Notes under the pieces: generated by a model
Told to the model about the DNA's origin: nothing
Databases searched by the model: none
The model's input: only the letters and a program-made list of their open reading frames with translations
Position numbers and translations under genes: made by a program
Shown here: positions 12,643-23,600 of the stretch, piece after piece
Numbering within the stretch: position 1 is the first letter of the stretch
How the letters are laid out: each line of letters begins with the position of its first letter
DNA from: Trachythela sp. YZ-2020
Lineage: Eukaryota; Cnidaria; Anthozoa; Malacalcyonacea; Clavulariidae
Length of the DNA: 64,000 nt
Assembly: GCA_016169945.1 (NCBI GenBank)
Contig: JADLSH010000395.1
Span: 5,112,001-5,176,000 of the forward strand
Direction: 5' to 3'

Positions 12643-12733
12643 TAAAACAATTATTGAACTCGGTTTTCGCGTGATATGAAGAATTATCATGATAATTCTT
12701 CATATCACGCTCAACCTCGTTCAATAATTGCTA
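12643..12733. repeat. Second foldback element with the same termini
   Basis: Begins CAATTATTGAACTCGGTT and ends AACCTCGTTCAATAATTG like the preceding element. The inner arms differ (GTGATATGAAGAATTATCAT and complement), so the two share ends but not bodies. Confidence 0.8.
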
Positions 12734-13571
12734 AATATTTCGATTCTATTTCAATCATTATCAAACCTACTACAGTACAATACAGTACAGGGTGTATAAA
12801 AAAACGCAACCTCGGAATTTCCCAAGAAATCCACTTTGTTCTTAAGAACAAAAGATTTTAGGCCCCTGGGAATTTAAAATAGCTTCTAATCGTATTCCAA
12901 TTACTAGCTCAAGTTAATAATGGTTCAACTCACAAAAGACCAACGAGTGTTTATCGTTTTGCATTATACCCAGACTGGAAATACAACTGCAGTGAAAAAC
13001 GCTTTTCAAGCAAGGTTTCATGATCGTAATCCTCCTCACAAGACAACAATTTTGAGGAACTTTGTAAAATATTCGAACGAAGGAACGAGCCTTAACCTGA
13101 ACAAAGGCAATTCTGGCAGGCGAAGAACAGCGCGATCTGTGGAAAATGTTGCGGCTGTTAGAGCTCTGGTCGGGCAAAATCCACGCCATGTGAGTGCTCT
13201 GCAGGTTTTAACAGGATAACCATGCAGGCTAGACCTAAGGTGGCACCCGTATCGAATGCATGTGCGACACGCATTATTGGCAACGGACTTGCCGCGCAGG
13301 TTACGATTCGCAGAATGGTTCATTCAACGCTGTCAACGCGAAAAAATTTTGCAAACCATCATAATCGGAGACGAGGCAGCATTTTCAATGAATGGAGAGG
13401 TCGTTGCTCAGAATGTACGGCAGTATGCACCAAAAGGACATCCACCAGCGTTCAATTTTGAACGAAACAATTCCCGTGCCAAACTCACTGTCTGGGCAGC
13501 ACTGTGCGGCAATGGTGTCACCTCGCTCTCCGGACTTGACCCCATGCGATTTTTTTATGTGGGGATATCTG

Positions 13572-13716
13572 GGGCCAGTTGTATAAAAGTCTTAACTACA
13601 TTTTAACTACCAGTTTTGTAGTTAAATGGTAGTTAACTGTAAAATTCGCGATTCTGATTGGTTAACTTTCGCACTAACTATAGTTAACTTTAACTACTTT
13701 TTTATACAACCGGCCC
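13572..13716. mobile_element. Palindromic MITE, GGGCC(A/G)GTTGTATAAAA ends, CTG duplication
   Basis: Near-palindrome of 145 bp ending CAACCGGCCC, flanked by CTG on both sides. Removing it with one CTG restores the transposase reading WGYLKDKV, so the boundaries are well supported. Three-base duplication and GGGCC ends suggest a PIF/Harbinger-like family, but this is uncertain. It contains ctgattggttaac, a CCAAT-type motif. Confidence 0.8.
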
Positions 13717-13763
13717 CTGAAGGATAAAGTGTTTTCTACCAGTTCGCGATATGCACAAGCGAG

Positions 13764-13917
13764 CAGGGCCGTAGCTAGACCGATAATTGGGGGGGTGTAT
13801 ATTCATATATTCGTGTTCTGCCCGACGGATTTCTTTTGAAAGCGATTGTTTTTACGGTATGTAAACATGAATATATGAATATACACCCCCCAATTATCGT
13901 GTCTAGCTACGGCCCTG
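13764..13917. mobile_element. hAT-type MITE, 8-bp duplication CAAGCGAG
   Basis: Terminal repeats CAGGGCCGTAGCTAGAC and GTCTAGCTACGGCCCTG enclose a near-palindromic body with tatattcatatattc arms. CAAGCGAG flanks it exactly on both sides, the hallmark of hAT transposition. It sits inside the mariner-like element and is therefore younger. Confidence 0.9.
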
Positions 13918-14198
13918 CAAGCGAGCCGAACTTTGTGTCGAGAGAAATGGGGGACATGTTGAAGGACAAGGCCCTTGATTATTTAACTGTTGTTTATACT
14001 TGTAAAATAAAAATGCCATTAAATAAATGCATAAATTTCTATTCAATTCTGCTTTATGCACTCGAGTGTGTAGTAATTCGACAGTTATGCTCCTGGAATA
14101 CGATTAGAAGCTATTTTAAATTCCCAGAGACATAAAATCTTTTGTGCTTAAGAACAAAGTGGATTCTTGGGAAATTCCGGGGTTGCGTTTTTTTTATA

Positions 14199-14532
14199 CA
14201 GGGTGTATCAAAAAAACTGCAAATACCATAATTTGTATGCACGAGATCATACATTAGAATTTCAATGGCTGTGCAAATAATTACGCTTCTGGGATTTGAA
14301 AATACGTTTCCACGTGCAGTACTATCAAAATAAGCACACAAAGTGAATTAAAATTAGTTCGATTACGAATGGCTCAGCTAACAACAGAGCAAAGAGTATT
14401 GCTTGTTTTGATACCCCTGAGAAACGTATTTTCAAATCCCAGAAGCGTAATTATTTGCACAGCCATTGAAATTCTAATGTATGATCTCGTGCATACAAAT
14501 TATGGTATTTGCAGTTTTTTTGATACACCCTG
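14199..14532. mobile_element. Mariner-type MITE, CAGGGTGTATCAAAAAAACTGC ends
   Basis: Inverted repeats of about 110 bp (CAGGGTGTATCAAAAAAACTG..CAAATACC.. and complement). The core retains only the transposase start (MAQLTTEQRVLLVL at 14369). It is an internally deleted derivative of a relative of the preceding element. Right-end CACCCTG is followed by TA. Confidence 0.85.
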
Positions 14533-14534
14533 TA

Positions 14535-14968
14535 CAGGGTGTATAAAAAAAAACGCAACACTTAATATTCTAAGATATTCACTTTGTTTTCAAGCACAAT
14601 AGATTTTAGACCCCTGGGAATTCAGCGGCAATGTTTTCCTCCGATCGTGCTGTTCTTCGCCTGCCAGAATTACCTTTGTTGAGATTAAGGCTCGTTCCTT
14701 CACTCGAATATTTCCTGACGTTCCTCAAGATTGTCGCTTTGTGAGGAGGGTCCCGATCAGGAAATCCTGCTCGAAAAAGGTTTTGCACTTCAGTTGTGTT
14801 TTGATTTCGGTTGTACTGTAAAACTATGAAAATTCGTTGTTCGGTTGTTAGCTGATTTGTGCGATTAGAAGCCATTTTAAATTCCCAGGGGCCTAAAATC
14901 TATTGTGCTTGAAAACAAAGTGAATATCTTAGAATATTAAGTGGTTGCGTTTTTTTTTATACACCCTG
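14535..14968 (-). mobile_element. Internally deleted mariner-like element (minus orientation)
   Basis: Left end CAGGGTGTATAAAAAAAAACGCAACAC and matching right end ..TTATACACCCTG, TA-flanked; an extra CACCCTG follows at 14971-14977. The body holds only the first third of a transposase frame on the minus strand (14606-14875). Confidence 0.85.
14606..14875 (-). pseudogene. Truncated mariner-like transposase N-terminus
   Basis: An 89-codon frame from ATG at 14875 reads NQLTTEQRIFIVLQY, PHKATILRNVRKYSSEGT and NKGNSGRRRTARSEENIAA, then runs straight into the terminal repeat. It is homologous to the helix-turn-helix part of the frame at 12920. The whole catalytic region is deleted. Confidence 0.8.
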
Positions 14969-15044
14969 TACACCCTGTACAATTACACCTGTACAATTAC
15001 AAAATGAGCCATCCAGGAACGATAGCATCATCACGAACACTTAA

Positions 15045-15292
15045 GCCCGGTTCACACGAGTGAGATAAGCACAAGCATAAGGAAAGACAAAAGGTAAAAC
15101 AAAGGGATGCAGTGAAGTGTGCAACATAAACATCGGCATAAGCACAAGCATAAGCACAAGCCTCTAAGCATAAGCTAAGCCAGAACAAAAGACATTTCAA
15201 AAGAAACCTTCCCGCTTTGTCTTTTTAAGCCCTAGAGGGAAAGTTTTCTTTTGTATTTCTGCTTATGCTTATCCCACTCGTGTGATCCAGGC
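15045..15292. mobile_element. MITE flanked by TTAA (piggyBac-type)
   Basis: Inverted ends GCCCGGTTCACACGAGTGAG and CTCGTGTGATCCAGGC lie directly inside TTAA at 15041-15044 and 15293-15296. The TTAA target suggests piggyBac mobilisation. The body carries repeats of agcacaagcata and its complement and no coding sequence. Confidence 0.75.
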
Positions 15293-15296
15293 TTAA

Positions 15297-16718
15297 TACT
15301 TCCCTCGTTGAATAACTGTTTAGGCATTACATTACGTTACTTTGTTCTTGATATCCCTGGGCTCCAGGAAAATATTTCCCAAAATTCCATACTGGATTGT
15401 CTTTACATAGTTTTTGTGCATATTTGTCCTCGTCAATACCACGTGGACACTTACAATTAAGGAAACTGGAGGTATTTCGGGTTTAACATTCTTATTTTCA
15501 TGTTGGGAAATATTCCAGTATAATCTCATATCTTCTGAGTATAAGTGTGATGGACACCAAGCCGCCTTGTACGACATATTTCTTCTCCAGTACGGTATTC
15601 AATAAATTCCCGTGGCCTCAGATTGCCCAGTCTCCTCATATCTGCAAACGTTATAATGCCAGGGATAGCAAAGCGTGACATAAAAGAGTGCTATTTTTAC
15701 GATTGGATGACATCTCTGGTGACGATAATAAACGCTTCGTCAAGATATACATTCCCTTAAATTGAAACATGTTTATTTGGACAATTTAGACCGTTTTCAC
15801 AAATCTTACTTAAGACAGGTGAGATCTCGACATGAAGCTGTGATGACAATTTCTCCATGTAAGACTCACTAATAGGGCTGGCCCGTTTCCTGCCACATTA
15901 AACACTTTATTATTCAATGCGGCATTAAAATATATACTATATATGATTATAGTCTTTCCAAAGAAAGTAATTATCTCACGGTAAATGTGCACGAATATAC
16001 ATGTCCGTGAGCGAATTCAAGTTCACTGTTGTAGTGACCAATTATATACAACGTGTTAAGAGGGTCATGAAGGGGGGAGGGGGGGGGGGGTTGTGGGGGA
16101 TTCAATCCTATTTTCCCAGCTAAATGTTATCTGAAACCCCGCCCGACCCACTGATTTAATTCCCAAATCCCATTCCTAGGAGAAAAATTGCTTATGCAAA
16201 TTGTTGTTGCTTGCTCCAAATCTCATTTCCCCAGGGAAAAAAATACTCAAACCCCAGCTCCTATTTCATCCTTTCAGGATCCTTTGGCCACAATTTTTGG
16301 CAAAGTTTCCTTTCTTTCGTGCTCCTTCCTTTCTCACATTATTTTTCTTTATGATAGTTTCTGATGATACGCTGACAATTTTATGTTGATCATACTTAGC
16401 CCCATGAATGGAATCACTCCTGGTGATTTCAAGATGTTCAAAATAACGATCTAATCTCAGTTTGTGGCTAGCTAACACAAGAAGCACAGCTGAAGCCATC
16501 AAAAAATAAGTAGAAACTTTGTCTTAGTGGTAGATCCAAAGATATATCTTGAACACAACGTAGACATGTTGAAGTTCACAAGTCACACATTTCCTGCCTC
16601 ATATAAGCACATCAGTAGGCAAGTCGGCAAGGCACTGGACGCTGTTATTCGTTAAAGTTTTATGAATATTCTTGCTTCGTTGTATTTACAACAATTTTAT
16701 ACACGGACTCCTACTGTT
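15297..16718. other. Intergenic region, no gene recognised
   Basis: Short open frames on both strands (15332-15605, 16201-16502) have no recognisable domains. A guanine run occurs at about 16074-16092. Confidence 0.4.
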
Positions 16719-16869
16719 CAATGACGTAGCCATGTTTTCCAGTCAAGGGGGGCCGGAAGAGATTAGGGGGGCCAACTAAAAGATTTGTATTAGATTTGTA
16801 TTAGTCCGAATGTTTCCCACGGGGGTCGGGAAATTCTGTCAAGGGGAGCCCCCTCTGGCTACGTCACTG
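16719..16869. mobile_element. hAT-type MITE, 8-bp duplication CTACTGTT
   Basis: Ends CAATGACGTAGCCA and TGGCTACGTCACTG are inverted repeats with one mismatch. CTACTGTT flanks both sides exactly. Non-coding, with G-rich and C-rich subterminal tracts. Confidence 0.9.
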
Positions 16870-17209
16870 CTACTGTTTAATTGATCTTCATTGATACGAA
16901 AAAGGTAAATCTATAAACCTTATACTTTATACCTAACCATTGATTACATTCCAGTACATTGAGTTACCATTTTTTCTAAAAATCCGCACAAAAGAACTAG
17001 TGCATTAAAAACCACCAGCTGTATCAAATTTGACGAAATTATCTTGTCCGAGCCGCTGTTGTTATACACACTTAACTAAAATGTAATTAAACGTAATTCC
17101 AATGACGAGCGGTTAATCACTGGTCAGTTGTTCCATCAGTTAGTTGGTCATTGGTAACCTATCAACCTACTCATTCAAGTTTTGTGAGTCCCTTGGTCTT
17201 TATGAAGGA

Positions 17210-17390
17210 CTGAATGACTACTGACATTTGCCTGTATTTTTGACTGACAACTGACAAAATATTTTAACTGACAACTGACAAACGATAAATCAGCAATTTT
17301 GGAACTGACATTTTACGAAATATCTTACTGACAACTGTCTTGATTATTAGCTGACAGCTTGATTATTAGCTCACAACTGACACCCAAGGA
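17210..17390. repeat. Irregular ACTGACA-rich repeat cluster
   Basis: About ten interspersed copies of ACTGACA/ACTGACAACTGACA variants lie in a loosely spaced array, including two copies of gattattagct. No gene is present. Confidence 0.6.
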
Positions 17391-17914
17391 TCCCCATTAA
17401 GACCCTCCTTTATGTCAGTTGGAGAGTATTCTAGCATGCGGATTATTTATCAGGGGTTTTCCAGTTGCTGTTGATGGATTCCTAACCCGAAATATAAACA
17501 GCGAGTCGCTGAAAATCCTCACCTAATTACAAAACTAAATATTTCTCTCGCAGTTCATATTATTATATAGAAACTACAGAAATGTATATGCTACACTCCT
17601 GTCAGCAAATTATATAAAAGATTTCTCAAAAAGACAAGATATTAAACGGGTCAAAACTGCGTTTTAAGCGGACAGGTTGAGTAGTCTCCGAAAGTGTCCA
17701 CTCAATGGAGGTTCTATTAGTAATACTGGTATATTACTATAAGAAGCGAAATAATCTTATTGTGGATTAAAAAGTATAATGCGGGTTGGTAACATTCAAA
17801 AGTGTATTTAATTATTGAGTTCTATTAGAGGTTCGAGCTCCGTGTGGGAACCTGTGGGTTGTGATATGTGAGTTATACTATTATTAACCTGTTCATTTTG
17901 GTAATGGACACCTG

Positions 17915-18151
17915 GGGCCGGTTGTTCAAAAGCCGGTTAACGCTAACCCCGGGTTAAATTTTAATCTGCTGTTCTGGTTTGTATACTTCTGCATGTTTGT
18001 TTATTTCAAAACTATATAAACAAAAACTTCTATCGCCCAGTACAAGGTTGATAGAAAAAAGTATTCATATTAATATAACCGATGTCGGGAAACTTGTATG
18101 AAAGTTACCACTAACCCAGGGTTAAGTTAACCGGCTTTTGAACAACCGGCC
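17915..18151. mobile_element. Palindromic MITE, GGGCCGGTTGTTCAAAAGCC ends
   Basis: Inverted ends GGGCCGGTTGTTCAAAAGCC and GGCTTTTGAACAACCGGCC with subterminal GGTTAACGCTAACCC-type repeats. The left flank is CTG, as in the element at 13572; the right flank is diverged. The two share the first ten terminal bases and probably a superfamily. Confidence 0.75.
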
Positions 18152-18179
18152 ACGGGGAGTTAATCTTTGCAAATGATAT

Positions 18180-18600
18180 TGCATTGTCGGAAAAATGGAA
18201 CTGCATGCCGGAAAGAATACGTAGTGGCAAAGGAGACTGGGCAAGTGGAGACACTTAATGTAATTAAGAATATATTAGAAGTCAGTTGGCGCACGTGGCT
18301 TGTTCCAAATATCTAGGAGTGGGACGGTAATGGAAGGATGACGAAGAAATTGAAATATAAGGATTCACATGCCAAGAATGTGGAAATGCAGAATCTACAA
18401 ACAGTACCGAGGCCGGTGCTGCTGTACACTGAATGCTGTGAAAAACTTCGAAAACCTGATGAGGACGAAGATTCGAATGTTGAGATGGTACCGATGAAGG
18501 ACAAGATGCGAAATGAAGAGATTAGATCTGGTAGATATTTCAGAGAAAGTAAGGGAAGCAAAGTTGACATGGTATGGACACGTAGCTACTGAATAAGAGC
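18180..18600 (+). pseudogene. RTE-like LINE remnant, C-terminal part of the reverse transcriptase ORF
   Basis: Reading through stops gives KYLGVG, DDEEIE, then RPVLLYTECCEKLRK, KDKMRNEEIR and VDMVWTRSY. The same order of motifs (FKYLG, a bent RPVLLYG, DKIRNE.IR, W.GH) ends RTE-class reverse transcriptase ORFs. Only the last 120 or so residues remain, with in-frame stops and no 3' tail recognised. Confidence 0.65.
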
Positions 18601-18989
18601 TCCCGTCCACCGTCACCCATTATTAAAAATTTTAAGGTGAAAATGGACGTCAAATTCACAACTTGTAATCATAGATTGCAAAGGACTAAGTATATTTTCT
18701 ATAATTGTTTTGTTCTGAGAAAATGTTGACTGCTAAAAGTCGCTGCTGAAGATAATTGAGTAACTGTGGAAAATGGCATAAAACTACACGCTCATAAATT
18801 GCATGCAAATCGCTCTCTTGCGATAACGAAAAATGACACACACACACACGTATATCCCTAACATTTCGTGAACCAAAACACACTTAGATTATAGTTTTAT
18901 ATATTTCCACACAATTTTACATAGACAGTTGCATGGTATCCAGAATTTGTAGTGTCATTCACATTTACAGTTAATAAATATTACAGTAC

Positions 18990-19435
18990 AATTAATTTTG
19001 AGACTAATGCAAGCGATATTTATTTTATTTGACAACGACGTCTCGATGCTAATTCATGCATTATTTCCAAATTGAAATTAATTAAACGTTCGTGTCACGT
19101 TAGAAAATAGTTGTGAAAGCATGCAAATTTTAAAATTTATGAAACATGTCCCATGCCGGCTCCATGTGTTAAATAAACATTATGTGTTTTAAATTGTAAG
19201 TAGTTTTTCAGTGTTTATGTAATATTCTATAGTTACATTTTAGGTCTTCATAAATTTTAAAATTTGCATGCTTACGCAATTATTTGCTAACGTGACACGA
19301 ACTGTTTCATTAAATCAACGCAATTATGTAAGTTACTTAATTTCAACATGAAAATGATGTATGATTTAGCATCGAGACGCCGTTGTCAAATAGAATTAAT
19401 ATCGCTAACATTTGTCTCAAAATTAATTTCCAAAA
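18990..19435. mobile_element. Foldback element with arms of about 160-190 bp
   Basis: The left arm (18990-19150, acaattaattttgagac..) is the inverted, diverged copy of the right arm (19245-19435, ..gtctcaaaattaatttcc), separated by about 95 bp. Long non-coding arms indicate a MITE or foldback element. Termini and target duplication were not resolved. Confidence 0.75.
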
Positions 19436-19478
19436 GGTTTTTAATTAGGATACAGTACAATTGCCTTGGTGCTAAAGG

Positions 19479-19607
19479 TTTGTCGGGCCGATTTCAGATG
19501 CACGTTAATGATATTTGAAAAATACGTGGCAAACGTCATCTGACAACATCACCAACTGAAAATATTCGTCATTAACATTCAGAGAAACCTAAAATCGGGC
19601 CGACAAA
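19479..19607. repeat. Short inverted-repeat element, TTGTCGGGCCGATTT ends
   Basis: TTTGTCGGGCCGATTT at the left is mirrored by AAATCGGGCCGACAAA at the right, with weaker pairing inside (attaa.attt.., gacgt-like blocks). Non-coding. Confidence 0.6.
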
Positions 19608-20642
19608 TCGCAGCGTGTAAACGTACCTTAAGTATTTTAATAATCATCATAGGTTTTAGCTAATTATATGCCACAGACCACAGTTATATATTGATCGTTT
19701 GCAGCAAATGGTCATTCCGTGTTATATTGTTAGCTCGTGACAACCAAATTTGTTAAGGTGCATCACGCACGTTTCGTGCTTACCAACTATTTGGAATTCA
19801 CCTCAGTCACTGAAACCAACAAAGCGGCTCTCCAAAAACGCCTAATCACAGGTTACAACGTGGCTAATTTACACGGCCGAAAACAATTAAGTGTTCAAAG
19901 AAAAGTACTATATCTCCGAAAAGTACAAATTTGGGTTACCATAGCACACAATTTGGGTATCGTTCCAGATATGTTCAAGATCAATATTGTGTTTAAATGC
20001 AAACGCTATCCAATGCAAACGTCCAATAATGGATTCTCCACATAATGAACTTTGAAACGGAAAAAGTGCGTTGTTTTAATTTGAAGGGAATTCAAGTGGC
20101 ATTGTCCGAAACGCTCAAAGGTCAAATCCTTCATAAAATATACGGACTACAGACTAATCTCTAATTAATGGATATTTAAAACGTTCCCCGCGTTGGTGTC
20201 CATTAATTAGATCGAGGATCGACTGCACTTTGAGAAGTTCTGTAATACACTTAAAATTAATTGGTCATCTGATTTCCAAACATTTCGAAGTCTGTTAAAG
20301 CAATCAATTCGCAATCTAGCTGCGAGAAATTGCAACCAATCAGAATACACCATGTCACCAATGCTTGAAATTATAGAAGCAAACGTTCGCAAAGAGCTCA
20401 CAAGTGTCAAGTATAGTTTGTTGATGCTTCAAGGCTAGCTATCGCTTCTTTCTAAACAAACTTTGACGCGTTTGGGAACCAGAAAATAACAGTTTGTCGT
20501 AATCATTACATATGGACAAGAATCCAGGCATTATTTGGGTTACTATATATACTGCATCCAGATTGCACAATGGCACCTTTTCTGAATTTCATCACATCAA
20601 TAAATTATAACGATTCTATCAGCGCCCTGTTTCGATCTGCGT

Positions 20643-23600
20643 TTAGTGCTTCGTCAGGACCTGAAGAATTGCATTCACTTCTTCAGCAACAGAGGCCAAT
20701 GCAAACTCGAATTGAGCCTAGAAAACAACATTTGATTTTATTGAAGGAAAGGCTATATACAACTGTTTTGCTTTGTGGAAAACACAAATTGTTTCTATAT
20801 ATATATCTACATGCATGTAATAAATATATTATTTATATCTTGACCATCTTGTTCTTTTGACATCGACATACTGTATCAATAATAAAACACTAACCTTGGT
20901 TTTAGCCATTTGAGGTCTTTGATCTCGTAAATGTTCCAAAGTTGCGGCAATATCAATTTCTTTTGTTCCTGGCGAAAAAAAATATATAAATGTTACTTAA
21001 CATGCGACTATTTCTTGGGAATCCAAAATTGCACTCGTCTTTAGTATGCTCGTGTAGTTTTAATAGTCTTTGAAAAATGACGCATATATACATGAGTCCT
21101 AAATTGCACTCGAACTCTGGCCTGTAGAAAGTATATCACCTTAGTTGGCTATAAAGCTTCGATTTCGTGCTTGAGACCTTGGGCTTGGCTCTGGATCCTA
21201 CCTTATATTGGCGGCATATTTATATATACCAGGGTCTCTATCACGAAAGCGAGGCTCTAAGCCAAGATGACGTACTTTCCAAAAGGATCAATTGGAATAG
21301 AAAAACCAAGAGCCAAAATTATCCGGTCAGTGGTCATCCTCACACATATAGGCTTTCCATGCATGGTGTTTCTTTCCATGCAAAAATGCCCCCAACTCCT
21401 AACCAATGTTGAATCCTATGTTATCATATAACAAGTGGACATCATATTGAGAAGCAACATTAGGAAGGAGGGAAGGTAAGTATATAAAAGTAAGTTTCAA
21501 ATATTTGGCAGCTTTTTAGCAAAATTAAATCGCGGTCCAGATATATTTTTGCCAAGATTCTAGCTTACCTCTTGACATCTTACTGAGTACCATATCGATA
21601 AGAATGTATGTACCAGTTCGGTCAATACCACCACTACAGTGAACAACCACTGGGCAAGACTGACTTCGGAAACATTTAAGAACTTTCCTAGAAATATATT
21701 ATAAATTTACGGTGGAGAATTAGTGCTGGGAAACATGTATGGAAAGTATTGCACAACGCTATAGACAGATATTTGGGCCATACCTTCTAAAATCCAGAAG
21801 CGGTTTTGAAGAAAATGGAATTCCAAGATGTGGCCAAGTCAAGTAATGAAACTGTGTTACAGTTCTCGTCTCGCCAGTCTGAGTGCATAAGAAAGATAAA
21901 ATAGAAGAGCGAATAAGAAAAGACCAGTGTGTGTATATATAATGCGGACAAAAACACAACAGACCTCATTCGTTAAGCGTACTTATGCTCGTTGGCATCA
22001 TATTCACTCAGTCGCATATCTTAAATGTATGCTTACATTTGTTCCATTCTATCTTTACATTATCCAAACAGTCGTAACTTAAGCATGCAAGTTATCCAAA
22101 ACTATCCGGACATAAGCATTCGTTAGCTAATTAGATCTACTACGCACGAGGATGAATATCTTTTTACCTGGACATTCTTGAGATAAAAACTTCTAACTAG
22201 ATAATCACTACACCAGATATGTTCTGATATTAAATGCACCTGTAAATAAGAATAACAAGAAAAGTTAAGTCAGCACAAATTATAGCATGCATGTTTACAA
22301 CAGACTTGCAAATGAAAGCTGCGTGCAGGTATTCACCCGTGAGGAAGGTTTACTGGCTGGCATTAATGAAGGTTGGAAGTGAAACACTGAATAAAACATT
22401 GAAAAGCAGTAAGTACTTGACTAGTCATGCTAGTATTAGTAGCAACAGTCAGCACTCAGTCAGACTAGCAGTACTGCAATGGTCAACTGGGAAACCTACC
22501 CAGACAAAGCCTGCATTTGGGAAAACCCAAATTCCTACCCGGAAGAATGTTGAAAACGTTTTGCAACTCTGGCTTACAACGATGAAGTACTTGCAACTCT
22601 GGCTTACAACGATGAAGTACTTGCAACTCTGGCTTACAACGATGAAGTACTTGCAACTCTGGCTTACAACGATGAAGTACTCGCAACTCTGGCTTACAAC
22701 GATGAAGTACTTGCAACTCTGGCTTACAACGATGAAGTACTCGCAACTCTGGCTTACAACGATGAAGTACTTGCAACTCTGGCTTACAACGATGTTACTG
22801 AACTAGGAAATGCATGCAATGGCTTATATCCCCCGCTTATACAGTATATACTGATTACTGTGCTTGTGAAATATATTTCAAAATTCACTATCTTTGTAAA
22901 TGAACACCTCAAAAAGAACTAGTGATCCAAGGATAGTGCTATGTTGTTACATGGTTTATAGTGCGTACGTAATTGTTGTGCATCCATGTTGTGTTGTGTT
23001 GATATTTGCATATTACGTATTTGCACGAGCAATTTTTATTTGGCAATTATTTTTACCTTTACTATTTTTATTTGCCCTTGAAAATTGATGAAATGTGACA
23101 AGCTTTTGAAAAGCTAGCATGCCAGTTTTTCAACAAGTACACTTGTCAATGAAAAGCTTGTAATATTTCATCATTCGTAATTCTAAATTCGTGATGAGTG
23201 ATTTATGTTTTTGCCAATATATAATAGTAAGCAGATAAAATTGTCTTTTGTTTACGGTTGCAATATTTGATTAGTTTTAATTTTATTCAACTAATTACAA
23301 ATATGTCAACTCAACTTCGATTATTTCAAATTTTATTTATTTATTATTTCATCGTGTATATAAAATTTCGAGAGTACGGTTGTACACAGACTACTAAAAT
23401 AAAGGCTAAGCAAACTAGAAAGTATATAGAATGCATCATACATCATAGTTATATATATCCTTCTCAAGATTTAAACGTACTGTCTATTCGCATCTTTTAG
23501 AACTTGACAATAAGTCCCATATTTGTAGTGCATAAGAATATGAATGTTTATATTGTATATAAAATAAGTGTAACGTTGATAATTGTAAACACTGTTCTCC

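Larger units (their letters stand above)
12920..13990 (+). pseudogene. Mariner-like transposase with DUF4817-type helix-turn-helix, broken
   Basis: The first frame (12920-13219) carries the DNA-binding part: MVQLTKDQRVFIVLHY, then NPPHKTTILRNFVKYSNEGT and NKGNSGRRRTARS, typical of the DUF4817 helix-turn-helix in this transposon group. The frame shifts near 13219. The next segment (13256-13540) has LPRRLRFAEWFIQRC and IIIGDEAAF, the latter holding a candidate catalytic aspartate, then YAPKGHPPAFNFER. A deletion near 13520 fuses this to the late SPDLTPCDFFMWGYL motif in another frame, and nested MITEs split the remainder. It cannot encode an active enzyme. Confidence 0.75.
12788..14198 (+). mobile_element. 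Mariner-like DNA transposon, decayed, with nested insertions
   Basis: Terminal inverted repeats of about 105 bp (12788-12900 and 14094-14198) begin CAGGGTGTATAAAAAAACGCAACC. A TA precedes the left end. The right terminus lacks its final CACCCTG and abuts the next element. Inside is a broken transposase of the Tc1/mariner superclass. Two later insertions interrupt it: a palindromic MITE at 13572-13716 and an hAT MITE at 13764-13917. Confidence 0.8.

Noticed and set aside
19737..20045. 102-codon plus-strand frame
   Set aside because: No recognisable domain, no splice or homology support; likely chance.
20600..20665. CUGACGA..GAAAC on the minus strand near the IA-2-like stop codon, hammerhead-like
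   Set aside because: No stem II can form between the two core boxes and stem I is absent; the first box is coding sequence.
22291..22806. 171-codon plus-strand frame and the antisense 97-codon frame (22483-22776)
   Set aside because: Open only because of the 30-bp tandem repeat; lies in an intron of the IA-2-like gene and has no other coding features.
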